64,000 bases of DNA from Chamaea fasciata (Eukaryota > Chordata > Aves > Passeriformes > Sylviidae), in contig JARCOQ010000007.1 of assembly GCA_029207755.1 (NCBI GenBank), positions 496,001-560,000 of the forward strand, given 5' to 3'. A model generated the notes under the pieces. The model was not told the DNA's origin. It did no database searches and saw only the letters and a program-made list of their open reading frames with translations. The position numbers and the translations under genes are program-made. Positions 34,144-45,128 of the stretch are shown piece by piece. Positions within the stretch are counted from its first letter, which is position 1, and every line of letters begins with the position of its first letter.

Positions 34144-34646
34144 CTCAGCTCCACCCGGTTCGGTTCGGCTCGACTCTGCGCGGCGCGGCTCTGCCCGGCT
34201 GGGCTCTGCCCGGCTCGGCGCGGCGCTTGCGCGGCCGCGGAGGCGGAGGCGGGCCCGGCGCGGGGCGGGCACGGGGGCGCAGCCGCCGGCAGCGGGAAAA
34301 CTGCGGGGGGAACTGTGAGCCCCGGGGCCAGCCTGACTGTCGGGGATGGGGCTGAGCGTGTGGGTGCGGAACACGAGCTCGGGGCACCAGACATCCTTCG
34401 GGTGACAAGTCCCTCAGCCCCGCAGTTGTGCTCCTGCTTGGCCCGGGCTGGGAATGCTCCCAGAAGTGCTCCTGGCCCTGTGTGGCAGGTGCAGGGCAGC
34501 GTTTTGAATTGTCGGCTTTTAGAAGCACTAAATAAGTAAAGGAGTTTTTGAAACAGAGGGTAGGTTTGAAACAACTGAGTTGAAAGCATGGAGAGCACAG
34601 GAAGGTCAGGCATGTCCGTTGCCTTGCAGTATCCTTTGGTCCTTGT

Positions 34647-34998
34647 CTACCCATACCATGACATTGCTCCGAGCTGGGTGGCAGCCACATGTGTCTCCTT
34701 GTGCACGGGGATAGTTTCCCACAGAGCTGGTGGAAGGTGGCTGCTCCTTCTGTAGCTGCTCTCATGCCAACGACCATGCCAATGACTCGTGTAGGAAGGG
34801 CTTGGGACTTTCTCATGGCTGTGTATATGGCCACAGGAGCGGCAGCGACCTTCTCTGCCTTTGTCATCATCCTTTGTGTGGCTGTAGGTATAGCTGTGAC
34901 CTTCTTCTTCCTCGTGGCCGTGTCTGTGGACCTCACAGTGGCAGTGACCTTCTTTCTCACCAGGGTGGCATCCTTTTTGCTTCACACATACAGAACAG
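34647..34998 (-). CDS. Cys/His-rich exon, candidate PHGR1 orthologue (partial)
   Basis: A minus-strand frame open for 116 codons after a strong acceptor (ccctttttgcttcag), starting CSVCVKQKGCHPGEKEGHCHC and ending at TAG. No in-frame ATG lies near its start, so an upstream exon must supply it; I could not locate one. GHCHCEVHRHGH resembles GHCHCGGHGHPPGH near the start of human PHGR1 (recalled), and position and strand between DISP2 and CCDC9B fit PHGR1. About three degenerate 17-18-residue units follow: GHCHCEVHRHGH, GHSYTYSHTKDD and GRCRSCGHIHSH. The Pro/Gly-rich repeats of mammalian PHGR1 are absent. It could instead be an unrelated gene or a decaying copy. Confidence 0.45.
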
Positions 34999-35042
34999 CT
35001 GAAGCAAAAAGGGAAAGTATTAGAGTGGAGAGTATCCTATAA

Positions 35043-38000
35043 CTCCCACTAATCCTCTAGCTGCTTAGAGTAAGCCCTTCCTGCCTTAATGACTTAAATG
35101 CCCGAGGCAGTTTAAAGAACAAAAAGCTTTTCCTAATGCCAGGGTGGGTGACTGTCTCCCACCAAAGGCTGACACCTCTCCAAACCCAGCAGGAGGGAGT
35201 TTCAAGGACAGGCTATGGGCATCACGCTGGCCCAGCGTGGTGCTCTCTGCTGGGCTGGGCTTCAGGGGACCAGCCTGCTGTTCCGAGCCTTAGCCACAGA
35301 AATGTCACTTGCCTGACAGGATCAGATCCACTGCGAGGAGCAGCTCCAGAGCAGCTTGTATTGTGTGGCCCAGCAGGAAAGGCTGAAACCTGGTATCTGC
35401 TGAAAAGATTGGCTGGCATTAATGCGGTGACAAGGACATGGGTGATGTTTCCTTTTCATTCTTCCCGATGCGAAATAATAATTCTTGCGACAGTAATGAT
35501 AATAATAGAGCCATGGGAGCTGCAAGGCTGGTGGGAATCAGCTGGATTACAAACATCCCACCGCTTCTGACAGACAGGCACATCTTACAGCTTTAGTTTG
35601 GCTCAGCCCGAGGTGTGAACTCCTTGTCTGGTAAGTGGGGGTGATCACGCTTCCTCGCTCCCACAGCTTGGCAGGTTTCCTCCGTATTGCTGCGAGGTAT
35701 TCAACACATGGATTAATTATTTTTCATTGCCCTTAGCCAGGGGCTACAGCAGGGCTTGTGCTCCCAGCTGGCTGCAAAGCACTGCCCGAGGCAGGCAAGC
35801 GGCGCTGCCCGCATCCCTCCTGGGGCTGCTGCTGCACAGCCAGGGCTGGGAGGCACCGGCTGTGGTGGCCAGATCCGGGAACCCAGGAGTCCCTTAGTTT
35901 AAAACCTGCTTGGCTCTTGCCCTTGCAGTGCAGCAGAGGAGGAGCTGCCTCTCCCATCTGCTGGAAGCTGATGCTCTTCTCAGTGCGTTTTGTCTTTTGG
36001 AACATTGCCACTCTGTGACCTCCTTGTGCTTGGCCAGTTTGAGACTGGTGGGGCAGATCGCAGTGTCATTCTAGGGGAGGCATGTGCTGATCCCAAGAGT
36101 TCCTCTCCCTACAGAAACAGCCTAAGGATGAGCAGGAAGAACAAATGATTGGGATTCCCAAACTGTTTCAGGAACATAAATGCTTCTCACAAGACAATTC
36201 CATCAAGATGAGAACATCCTGCATCGAGAGGAACTCTTTCTTTCACAGTGCCTGGCGAACCACAATGGCTGAGTCAGCAGGATGGGGGCCAAGCAGTCCA
36301 GAGCAGTCTCTTTGGATTGGGATGCATCCCTGCCTCTCTTTCTGCAGGCAATGCTACCCTGCATCTCAGAGAAACCATGCTCAAAGCCGAGAGCTTGCAG
36401 TGGTGACACCATCGTGATGTTCTGCACAGTGCAAAAACACTCATGTCATGAGTTTCATGGACACCCAAGCCCTTGGAGTCATCGTGGCCAAAGCAAGGCT
36501 GGGGATCATTGCGCAGCTGCCTCGGATTGCAGCAGACTGCTGGTTTCCAGGCAATGTGCAATGGCTCGTGGATCTGCAGCCAGCTTATGAACCCCGGTTT
36601 GTCACTGCTCACTGGAGCAATGAAACAGCCAGGGTATTTCTGCTGCTCGAAGCCAGTGACAGTGTGCCAGACACCTCCCGTGCTGGAAGATTTCCATGGG
36701 TACAGCAGCAGTCCTGGCTGCTCCTGCTGCATAAACCTCCCATTGTCTCAGCCACTGAAACTGCTTCCTTAGCCAGAGAACAGCTCTCTGGTGAGGGCAG
36801 TGCTGCATTAGCCAACCAAGCCCCAGTCACTTCACTGTGCAGAGCTTATTTTACAGGTGAATGTAGCTGCCCGCCTTCTGAGACTTCAGGAGGGATTAAT
36901 TTAGAGATATAAAGCGCTTTAGTCATGGTTTCAGTGCCAGGACCTGAGTCAGAGCTGTTTGTCTGAGCATTTACATTTCACACCAAAGCCATTGGTGCTG
37001 GGTGCCTGCAGAGAAAGGCCCAGACAGATGCTGGGTCTCCTCTACACAGCCAGTTTGATTTGCTGCTGTTCCAGCAGCACGGCACAAGCAATTTCCTTGT
37101 GCCCAGAAGGATGTGTGTCTCTGCAGATGTTTGCACTCCACAGAGCCCACCTTTTTCCTCCTTGCTACTGGCCCATGGTGGGCTTTTTCTGGTTCATAGG
37201 TGCAACAAAATTTTGAGGTTTTAGAAGTATAACCACCTAAAAGAATAAGATTTACCTCCTATTTGTTCAGTGCCATTTGTGACCACTCTGTACTGGGATG
37301 GGCTTGGAGGAGCCACCACCTTCCAAAATTTGTGCAGTTGTCTGTGTTGATAAAAAGCATCCTCACCAGTATGCACCACTTGAGGTTGAAAGGGGCTCAA
37401 GGATCAGGCTCACAGGCCATTTTTGATTGCCATTATTTCTGCCCAGGGTGTGTGCTGGAGCATGGCCCACATGCTGCACAGAAAGGAGAGATCCATGCAG
37501 GGCCCTTCTCTCTTTCTCAGGCTTCTGCGAGGCTCCTGCAGTGCTGGAAACCTCTGAACAGTTGTTGACCCAATACCAGGCCTGAGAAGGTTGCAGGCAT
37601 ATGGCAGTTATGTTTCTGGGCACTGGTACACTGCAAACTGAGGCAAATGAAAGAGATGTGCTGAATTTGCAGTGTGTTGGAAGGGGCAGGAGGCCCACGA
37701 GACCCAATTCAGCTTTGTCTTGGCAGGGGAAGTCTCACTGTAGCAATATTGTCCCATTTTCCCCGGTGCTGTGTGCTGGGAGCGCAGCCACATTCGCTCT
37801 GAGGCCGCCCATATGTTCACACCATTTCCAAGTGTGACTGACAGTGAGCCAGTTCCCTCCGAGCATCCTGAGATATCCCAGACTAATTCATCCCTTGCAC
37901 ATAAATATTCTTCCTATGAGGATTTGGGACATAAATTCTCAGCCTGGGGGAGGCCAGAGAAGGTGCTGGGATACGCGACACACCTTGACCAACTCTGCCT

Positions 38001-41000
38001 GTTACATACCTTCACAGCATAAACAAGGGTGCAATGGCACCAGTGCCAGCGAGGCAGTGTCATCCAGAGATGGCCCAGTCAACATTTTGGAGAGGAAATT
38101 GGCCAAAATGGTGCATTTCAGGAGGATCAGAGCCTTGGGGGGGTGAAAACCAGCTCTTTTGGCTCAAGAGCAGATACATGAGTGGAGCGGAAAGCTTACA
38201 CGTCTCATTTTGTTGAAATGTTTCTGCTTTTTTTTTTTTTTTTTTGGTTAGTAACTGAGCTTCAGAAATGCTCCAAGTATTTCATCTGGTGCTACCAGAA
38301 AAGGGCATCTTTAAGTGTTTGCTCCAAACCTTTCTCATCAAAAGGTTGCAATAACAACAGGGCAAAGGAAGAGTGTTTTTAATCAATTCCTTCTGAAGGT
38401 ACTGAAGGGAAAAAAATATTTCAGGGAGAAAGGAAGTGGAACTTTTCCTTATTACAAACTCAGTTCTAAACCCTGTATTGTAGCCCCGCCTAATCCCGTG
38501 TGTTTGGACTGCACAGTGTCCCCAGGCCTGAGCAACACCTCAGCCTTGCTGCAGAGATCAAGCCAGAAGGGCCAATAAAACATTCACATTCCCAAAGGAG
38601 AATCACCTTTGGGCTCAGGAGCTCACTCAGGGACCTCTAATGGATCCCCAGAGAAAGGTATCACCCTCTTGAATTACGATTTCCATCCTGTTGGAGCACA
38701 GATTATTTGCACTTTCAGAAGTTTTCAGCCACTCGAGTGAAGCACTCAGCAACCAGGCACAGCCCAGCAAGTCTGCAAGTGCTTCATGTGATGCCTAAAT
38801 TTTTTATCTTTTTATATTTTTCATATATTTGTAGCTTTGTGGATTGCTAAAGCATGGCTGTAGCTTCTAGTATTTTTTCTTCCCTACATTTAGGAACATT
38901 TACATTTCTTGTCTTCTAGTATTTATCTTTCTTCCCTACATTTAGGAACATTTACATTTCTTCCCTTCTAGTATTTATCTTTTTTCCCTACATTTAGGAA
39001 CAATACCATAACGTTAAAAACCTAAATATTGTGTAGTCTTGCTCCAAGAAGAGAACCAACTACAAGGATGTTCTGTTTTCCAACCAGGATCTGGACCAGA
39101 CATAATAAAAGAGGGGCAAAAGAGAGCTTTGGACTGCTTCCAGTGGGCACCCCAGGAATTATTACCTAACCAACTAACCTTTTAATTGGACAGTATATGA
39201 TAATTATTCTAATTGACTAACCTTATAAAAATTGCAGAATTACTGTAGCACACGGGATTTTTGCCAAATCGTGTACCCGAAAGCTTTCAAGCAAAGGTTT
39301 CATGTGCCTTCATGCGCCTCCACCCCTTCCCTTCACCCAAGTACTAATTATTGTTGAACTAGTCCTTTAATATTTAATTGCCACCTTGACTCCCCTTTTC
39401 ATCTCCTCCCTTCCCAGGTGCCTCTGAGCCTCGTGCAGGCTGGTCCTGCCTGTGTTTGTCCTCCCAATCAGCTGCACACCTTGACCCTCCGCACAAGAAA
39501 AGCCGGTGCTCCTGCTGAGCCCAGTCGGAAGCCGTGCAGCATCCGCGTGAAGTGGCGCCGCTGGAGCCCACAGGGAGTCTTCAGTCCAGTTCAGACCCTG
39601 GAGCCAAGGTTGGTCTCTGGAGCTTGCTTTTGAGTTCTCCTAGCAAAGGGAAATGAGATGGTTTGTTAGGCTTTAGTGGAGTTTGGCTGGGTTGAGAGGC
39701 ACCAAATTTGCCACTTCTTTCTTCTCGGATCAGACTCAAAGTGGGTCGCTACCATTCATGTAGCCCCAAATCAGCCATATGTGGAATAATTTTGACTTTT
39801 TGGAGTTCACAAAGGGCATGTGACCATGTCAAGAGGAAGATGGCTCCTGGCTGCTCATTTGCAGCTTGTGAGCCCAGGCCACTGGGCTGTCCGTGTCCTC
39901 CTGGATCTGGGCTGAAGCCATGGGAACCTCCCTGGGTCCCTGCTGATGACAGGGCAAACAAGCTGCTGTCTGCAGCATTCCATGCTTTCCCCAAGGACTA
40001 CATTTTCATAAAAGATGAAAAAACCTGCCTGACTGGCTGTCCCGGCCACTTTCCACAGCCTCACACCCTTCCAAGGCTGGGTCCTGTGTCCTACATCTGA
40101 AGGCTGGGTAGTGAACAAGGTCAGCAAACCTGTATTTGTCCCTGCTGAGCGTGTATGCAAGTGGGAAAAACAAAGCGGACAGATTTGTTTGTCATTTGCT
40201 CAGCTATGACCACTTCAGAGGTCTTACACTGCAATGACAAGTTTTCAGGAGCAGAAAATATTGGGAGAGATGACAAGATCACGGGTTTTTCAAGGTGCCA
40301 TTAAACACAGGTGTGCACAGAACTCACCCATAGGACTGGAGGCAGGACCCTGCAGGCTGGGATGATGCACAGGGAAGGGGAAAAGAGGGGATGTCTTGTT
40401 CCAAACGGGAAGAGGGCTGCTCTTCACGTCCTCAGATGTTTCTGTGCTGTGCCATGGTTGGTATCCCTGTGGGAAGTACCAACAGGCAGCTATGATCCTT
40501 ACTGCTTTTAAGCAGGACCAAGCTGCCATTACATCCTTTAACTGTCTTTGGTAGTTTTGATCTTAATTTTATATTGATCCATTTAAAAACAAATGTCTCA
40601 GCAGCACTTTGATCCCCGTAAGTCTCTCCAGCTAAAGCCCATTTAAGGTTCCTGCCTGGTCCCTCCTCCCAGTCTAGGGAATATGCTGGCTGGAGGAAAC
40701 ACCTCAACCCCTTTTTTATCCTGCGGTGCAGCTGCTTGAAGCACCAGAGCTGGGAGAGGCAAGGGAGGCAAGAGGAGTTGCCTTATTGTGGGGAAGTTTG
40801 CTCTGTGTTTGGTAGGAAATATGCCTCCAGGCCTCCGGGAACTCTTCTTTGATACACTGTGCTCCCATCCCTCCCTGGATCCAAGGCCTGGAGAAGGATT
40901 GCTGGTTCAGCTCAGGAGCCTCGGGCAGCACATCGCTGCACACAGCCGTGCCTGGAGACCTGGCCCTGTGCCTTATCTGCAGTCCTGACACATAATATAA

Positions 41001-43994
41001 AAACAGCCGCCCACAGCAGCCAGACTTCAGCTCCTTCAGTGGGCTTTTGGCAGCTGCCTCCCAGATCTTCCCAGCAGTTCCCGAGTGCCATCTGTTGACC
41101 CGATAGCGGTCGTGCAAAAAATGGAGAGGAGCCAGGATAAGGCTGGGTGAAGTGCACTTGGGAAAAGTGGCAGCATGGGACTGAGTGGCTCTGGAGGAGT
41201 TTCACAGAGTACAAAAGGAAAAGGAGGGAGGATTCCAAGTCAACACAGTTCCTGCTGGTGGAAGGGCCGATGAAGGGATGCAGGAATGCTTCTTGAGGCA
41301 GGCAGATTTGCATTTTTTTGAAGAATCAGATTCTTTCCTTCAGTCTTTGTGTAAGGCAGAGAGACAGAATCTTGCCAACAAAATATGGGACAAAACTTTG
41401 TTCCAGCTGCTGAGTGCTGTCCTGGAGCAGGGAGACAGCAGACTCCTGACAGGGATGGTTCTTTGTGCCAAAACTGAAAGGCCTTGCTGCACACAATTAG
41501 AGAAAGGGACTATTTCATTGTTGCAAGCACAAAATGGAGAGGTCATTGCCCTGCTTTCCTTCTTTGGCCCCAGAAAAATCTCCAGCAAACTCTGCCCCGA
41601 GTGGAGAGCGAGGACTCCAAGTAGGCAGCTGGAGGCTGTGCTTAAGGACAGTCAGCTGAGCCTCTGTGCAGCACAGCCACAGCAGGGCAATGCAGCAAAT
41701 CCCCCTTTATATCCTCCTGATTCCTCCAGCTTCCAGGCTTTCCTGAAGGAAGCTGCCGTCCACCCCAGGGACTGCTCCTTCAGGGGCAGCCCGAGGTTAA
41801 CAAGGTTAGCAATGAAGCAGAAAACAGAGCCAACCTGCGTGCACTCCATGTGCCCGCTGTGCTGAGCAGTTTCAGAGGTGGCACCAGCCGGAGCATGAGA
41901 GGGCCCAGAATTAGACCATTCCACCTGTGAAAGGTCTCCTGGGATTTTAAAGAATGGAGAGATGAACTCTAGGTGTGGTGTACAAATTGCTGAGTGAGTA
42001 ATGAGGCTGGTTTCTCCAGATGTCCTTCGTGTTGCACATGGATGCAGGATAAGCTCCCTGTCTGAAGCACTCTGTCAAGCTGCTGCATGTGGGAATCGCT
42101 GCCACCAAAGGCTGAAGAGAGCAGGATTGGTGTCCTGCAGCCACCAAGGTGGGGGTGTTGGTGTGAACAGGATTCAGTGTGTCCTGAAGTCCTGCAGGAC
42201 TCCCAAAATGTCATGCACCCAGCACATCCTGCTCACCAGATCAGGACTAGGAACCTTCTCTGGCTCCTTTGCTTCCCAAAAGCAAACCTCTGGGTGTTGG
42301 AATCCCTGGTGCCTGGACAATGGTCCAGAAGGATTGCCCATAGCTTGATGTAGGCACAGCCCTCACGGGAGGGCACTGCCAGTTTTGGGATTGGCGCTGC
42401 ACTTTAGAGAAAATCAGGGGTTTTGACAGTTTTTTACTGGGGACAGCTGCAGCGTTACTGCAGCCCTTCCTGGCCACAGTGCTGGGAATAATTAAATGTA
42501 CTTGTATATTCATAAATCTTGGCACATTAATAGGGTCCTGTTTTCTCCTCTGACTGTCCCAAGGGCACAAACAGGTCCCCAAACCAGCCTGTTTTGCCCC
42601 ACTGCTGCTGCTGCAGATGCTGCTCCCTTGGCTTGGGCCCTTTTGCCCCTGGGTTTCTGTGTCTGCAGTGTTCATTGAGGGTTCCCACTGGTCTCAGATG
42701 AGGATGCAGAAGTAGGTGCTTGTCATTTGTGCCACTCAGACATGGTAAAGGGCAGCTGAGACATGTCAGCTCTTTGTTTTGAGGTCAGGAGCAGCCGACA
42801 CTGCCCTGGAGGGAAATGCAGCTCTCCAGCGACATCAGCAAAGGCAAAGGTATTTCAGGGATCTTCACCTCTGTTCGTGCCACTCCTTATTGCTGGAAGA
42901 GCTTGGCCAGGAATGGCAGGGACATAGGATGCCATGACTGTGAGGTCTGGAGGAGTCTGGAGGAACTCCTTGTGAGCACAGCCTTGATGATTTGAGCATG
43001 ATGTGCGCAGCACCGGTTGCACGTGGTGTTCACCCTGCACTGCACACGGAATCTGGCCTTGAAGTTTGGGGTAATGGTTTCTGTTTTAACCTGAACCTCG
43101 GCATCAACATAGTGTGCAGTCTCCTTTAGGCCAGAGACATGACCACCACACAAACAAGATAATGCACCAGTGCTGGACAGAGTGTTTCCACGAACACTGA
43201 CTCCCTGACTCAACCCACTCTCTGGGTGACCTTGTCACTGTGGCCACCAGCCAAAAATGGGATATCGCTTCAGCCTCACAAGAGAGTGTGCCAGCTTGGA
43301 AAACCAAGGCAGCGGCATCCCAGAGTTCCCCTGCGTTCCCAGGCCAAGGGAAAGCTCCACATGACTCTGCATCTCCTGCACAGCTGTGCCCACCACAAAC
43401 CTCTTGACAAGCACTTGGGCTCTAGCAAAGTTCTTGTGTCTTTTTCCCAATTTTCTGCCCACAGTTGAGTCTTCACTTCCTTTATCAAGCCTGAATCCAG
43501 AAGCACTGCCTTGGAAATGGGTTCCATTTCCTTTCATCACTGAGTAGCTACTAATTAATATAGGTCAGTCTGTCCCTCCAAGAGCTTTCACTAAGCTGTG
43601 CTTCCGGCTCCTTAGTGCCTTAGCCGTGATGTCCAACAGCCCAAGTCATGCCCAGAGAAGGCACCAGATTCTGAGTTCTGCAAAGTCTTTGGCAGCTTTC
43701 CCTTAAATGTCTCTGGGTTTCAGGTCAGACTTCTTGGATTTTGTGAGGCGTTCACCTGCTCAAAGGTCTTAGAGTGGACAGTGGGAAGCAGTGGACCAGC
43801 TTGGGTTTCTTAGCATATGAATGTAGCAAGGCCCACATTAAGGTTGGGCAGTGCATCAGTGCTTGGGCAACAAAACATTCCCTGGTGTGCTTCCATCTCC
43901 TCTTTGCCTCACACTTGATCTGTGTCTCTTGGGATGGAGGGAGAGGGCAGCCAGTCTGTGCTGAGGGAGAATGTAGCACATGGCCAGGACACTT
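35043..43994. other. Intergenic region between the PHGR1-like exon and CCDC9B
   Basis: No exon of a known gene recognised. It contains a T run near 38231-38246, a 50-bp tandem repeat at 38864-39003, a 226-codon plus-strand open frame at 41185-41865 and a minus-strand pair of in-phase open blocks at 42887-43540. Upstream exons of the PHGR1-like gene and distal CCDC9B promoter elements may lie here. Confidence 0.55.
38864..39003. repeat. Minisatellite, three copies of an about 50-bp unit
   Basis: Units begin cttctagtatttatct at 38864, 38913 and 38965. Each contains ttccctacatttaggaaca; the third is truncated after that motif. Copies differ by a few bases and small indels. Confidence 0.9.
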
Positions 43995-44346
43995 GGCTGA
44001 GGTTTGTTCAACCTGGAGGAGACTCACCGGGGTCTGCAGCTTCCTCACAAGGGGCAGCAGGGGGACAGCTCCAATCTCTGAGACCAGGAACAGGAGCTGA
44101 GGGAACAGCTGGAGCTGTGTCAGGGCATGGTTAGGCTGGATCTCAGGAAAAGGTTCTTTCCCCCAGGGGGTGGTCAGGCACTCAGCAGGCTCCCCAGGGA
44201 ATGGTCATGGCCCCAAAGCTGCCAGAGCTAAAGGAGGGTTTGAGCAATGCTCTCAGGCACAGGGTGGATTGTTGTGGTGCCTGGGCAGGGCCGGGAGTTG
44301 GGCTGGATGAACCTGTGGGTCCCTTCCAACTCAGGATATTCTCCGG
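43995..44346 (+). mobile_element. CR1 LINE fragment, 3' end, sense
   Basis: The order of blocks matches avian CR1 3' ends: gtttgttcaacctggagga, cttcctcacaaggggcag, ctcaggaaaaggttctttcc, tccccagggaatggtcat and finally ggtcccttccaactcagga. Truncated at 5', with no ATTCT-type terminal repeats left. It lies about 760 bp upstream of the CCDC9B start codon. Confidence 0.88.
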
Positions 44347-45107
44347 TGAGGTAAGGGCTCATGTGCTGACCCAAGGTGCAGCAGCTGAACGCTGTCCCCT
44401 CAAAGCCCCGCTGCTACTTGTGACTCTTCTGAGCGTTGTTCTGGCACCTTTCAGAGAGGGACTTAGAGGAGTCCCTCTGCTTTGGCTGTGTGCTTCCTGC
44501 TAGTCCTGCTGCCTGCTGGTGTTGCCCACTCCACAGCACTCTTCTGCTCCTTCCTGAAAGAAAGGCTCACTTTAAAAGTGGGGAAATCGTTCCCAGAGAA
44601 TACTGCAATTGAACAGAAAAAGGCGAATGTGACCCATGTTTCCCCGTGCAGGCTCGTGCACACACTCACACTCACAAGACATCCAGGACCCCAGACATTT
44701 CCCGGCCCGCCAGGCGTGGAGCCAGCCATGCATAACAAACAACACGACCCCGTGAATGGCCACGCAGCGAGGCCAAGCTGTTCGCCTGATCCATCCGTCA
44801 TTGTTCACCCGGCTTTCCCCACTTTGAACGAGGGTTTGTGGCACCAGGAAGTTAAAAGGAGTCAGGAGGGGGGAAAAGGGGGAGTGTTTCTTTTAAAAAG
44901 AGAGTGAGATTGGAGAGGAGGACACAGGCACTCCAAACCCTGTCTGTGCTTGGTATATTAGGCAGCCAGTGCTCTTGGCTGGCAGCCCAGACGAGGCTTT
45001 TGTAATCAAAACATGATCTTGTATGCTGTGCAACCAGTGCTGAGAAAGGCCGTCTGATGGCTCTCTTCTTTTAGCTCTGCTCTGGAATCCGCCGGGCTCC
45101 GCCGCCG
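44347..45107 (+). promoter_or_regulatory. CCDC9B: Upstream region of CCDC9B
   Basis: Unique sequence between the CR1 fragment and the CCDC9B start codon. It holds a TATA-like tatatta near 44952 and becomes CpG-richer from about 45080 into intron 1. The transcription start cannot be placed from sequence. Confidence 0.45.
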
Positions 45108-45128
45108 ATGTCCAACATGCACCGAGCC
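45108..45128 (+). CDS. CCDC9B: CCDC9B coding exon 1
   Basis: MSNMHRA, donor GCC|gtgagt, phase 0. The human protein starts MHRA, equal to the second in-frame ATG at 45117, which has A at -3. The first ATG has C at -3, so the true start may be 45117. Confidence 0.8.

Larger units (their letters stand above)
33640..34330. promoter_or_regulatory. DISP2: CpG island, DISP2 promoter
   Basis: CpG-dense segment around the predicted DISP2 start codon at 33944. It includes a CGGCC pentamer array and GGGCGG-type boxes. It ends about 320 bp before the PHGR1-like exon. Confidence 0.75.

Noticed and set aside
34689..35042. Hydrophobic 117-codon plus-strand frame with apparent membrane segments
   Set aside because: It is the complement of the Cys/His-rich exon: CAC/CAT codons read backwards give GTG/ATG, producing Val/Met-rich pseudo-helices. 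The minus frame has the acceptor and the PHGR1-like motif.
36448..36912. 154-codon plus-strand frame and an overlapping 152-codon minus frame
   Set aside because: No similarity recognised, no clear splice sites; opposite open frames over the same stretch suggest composition, not coding.
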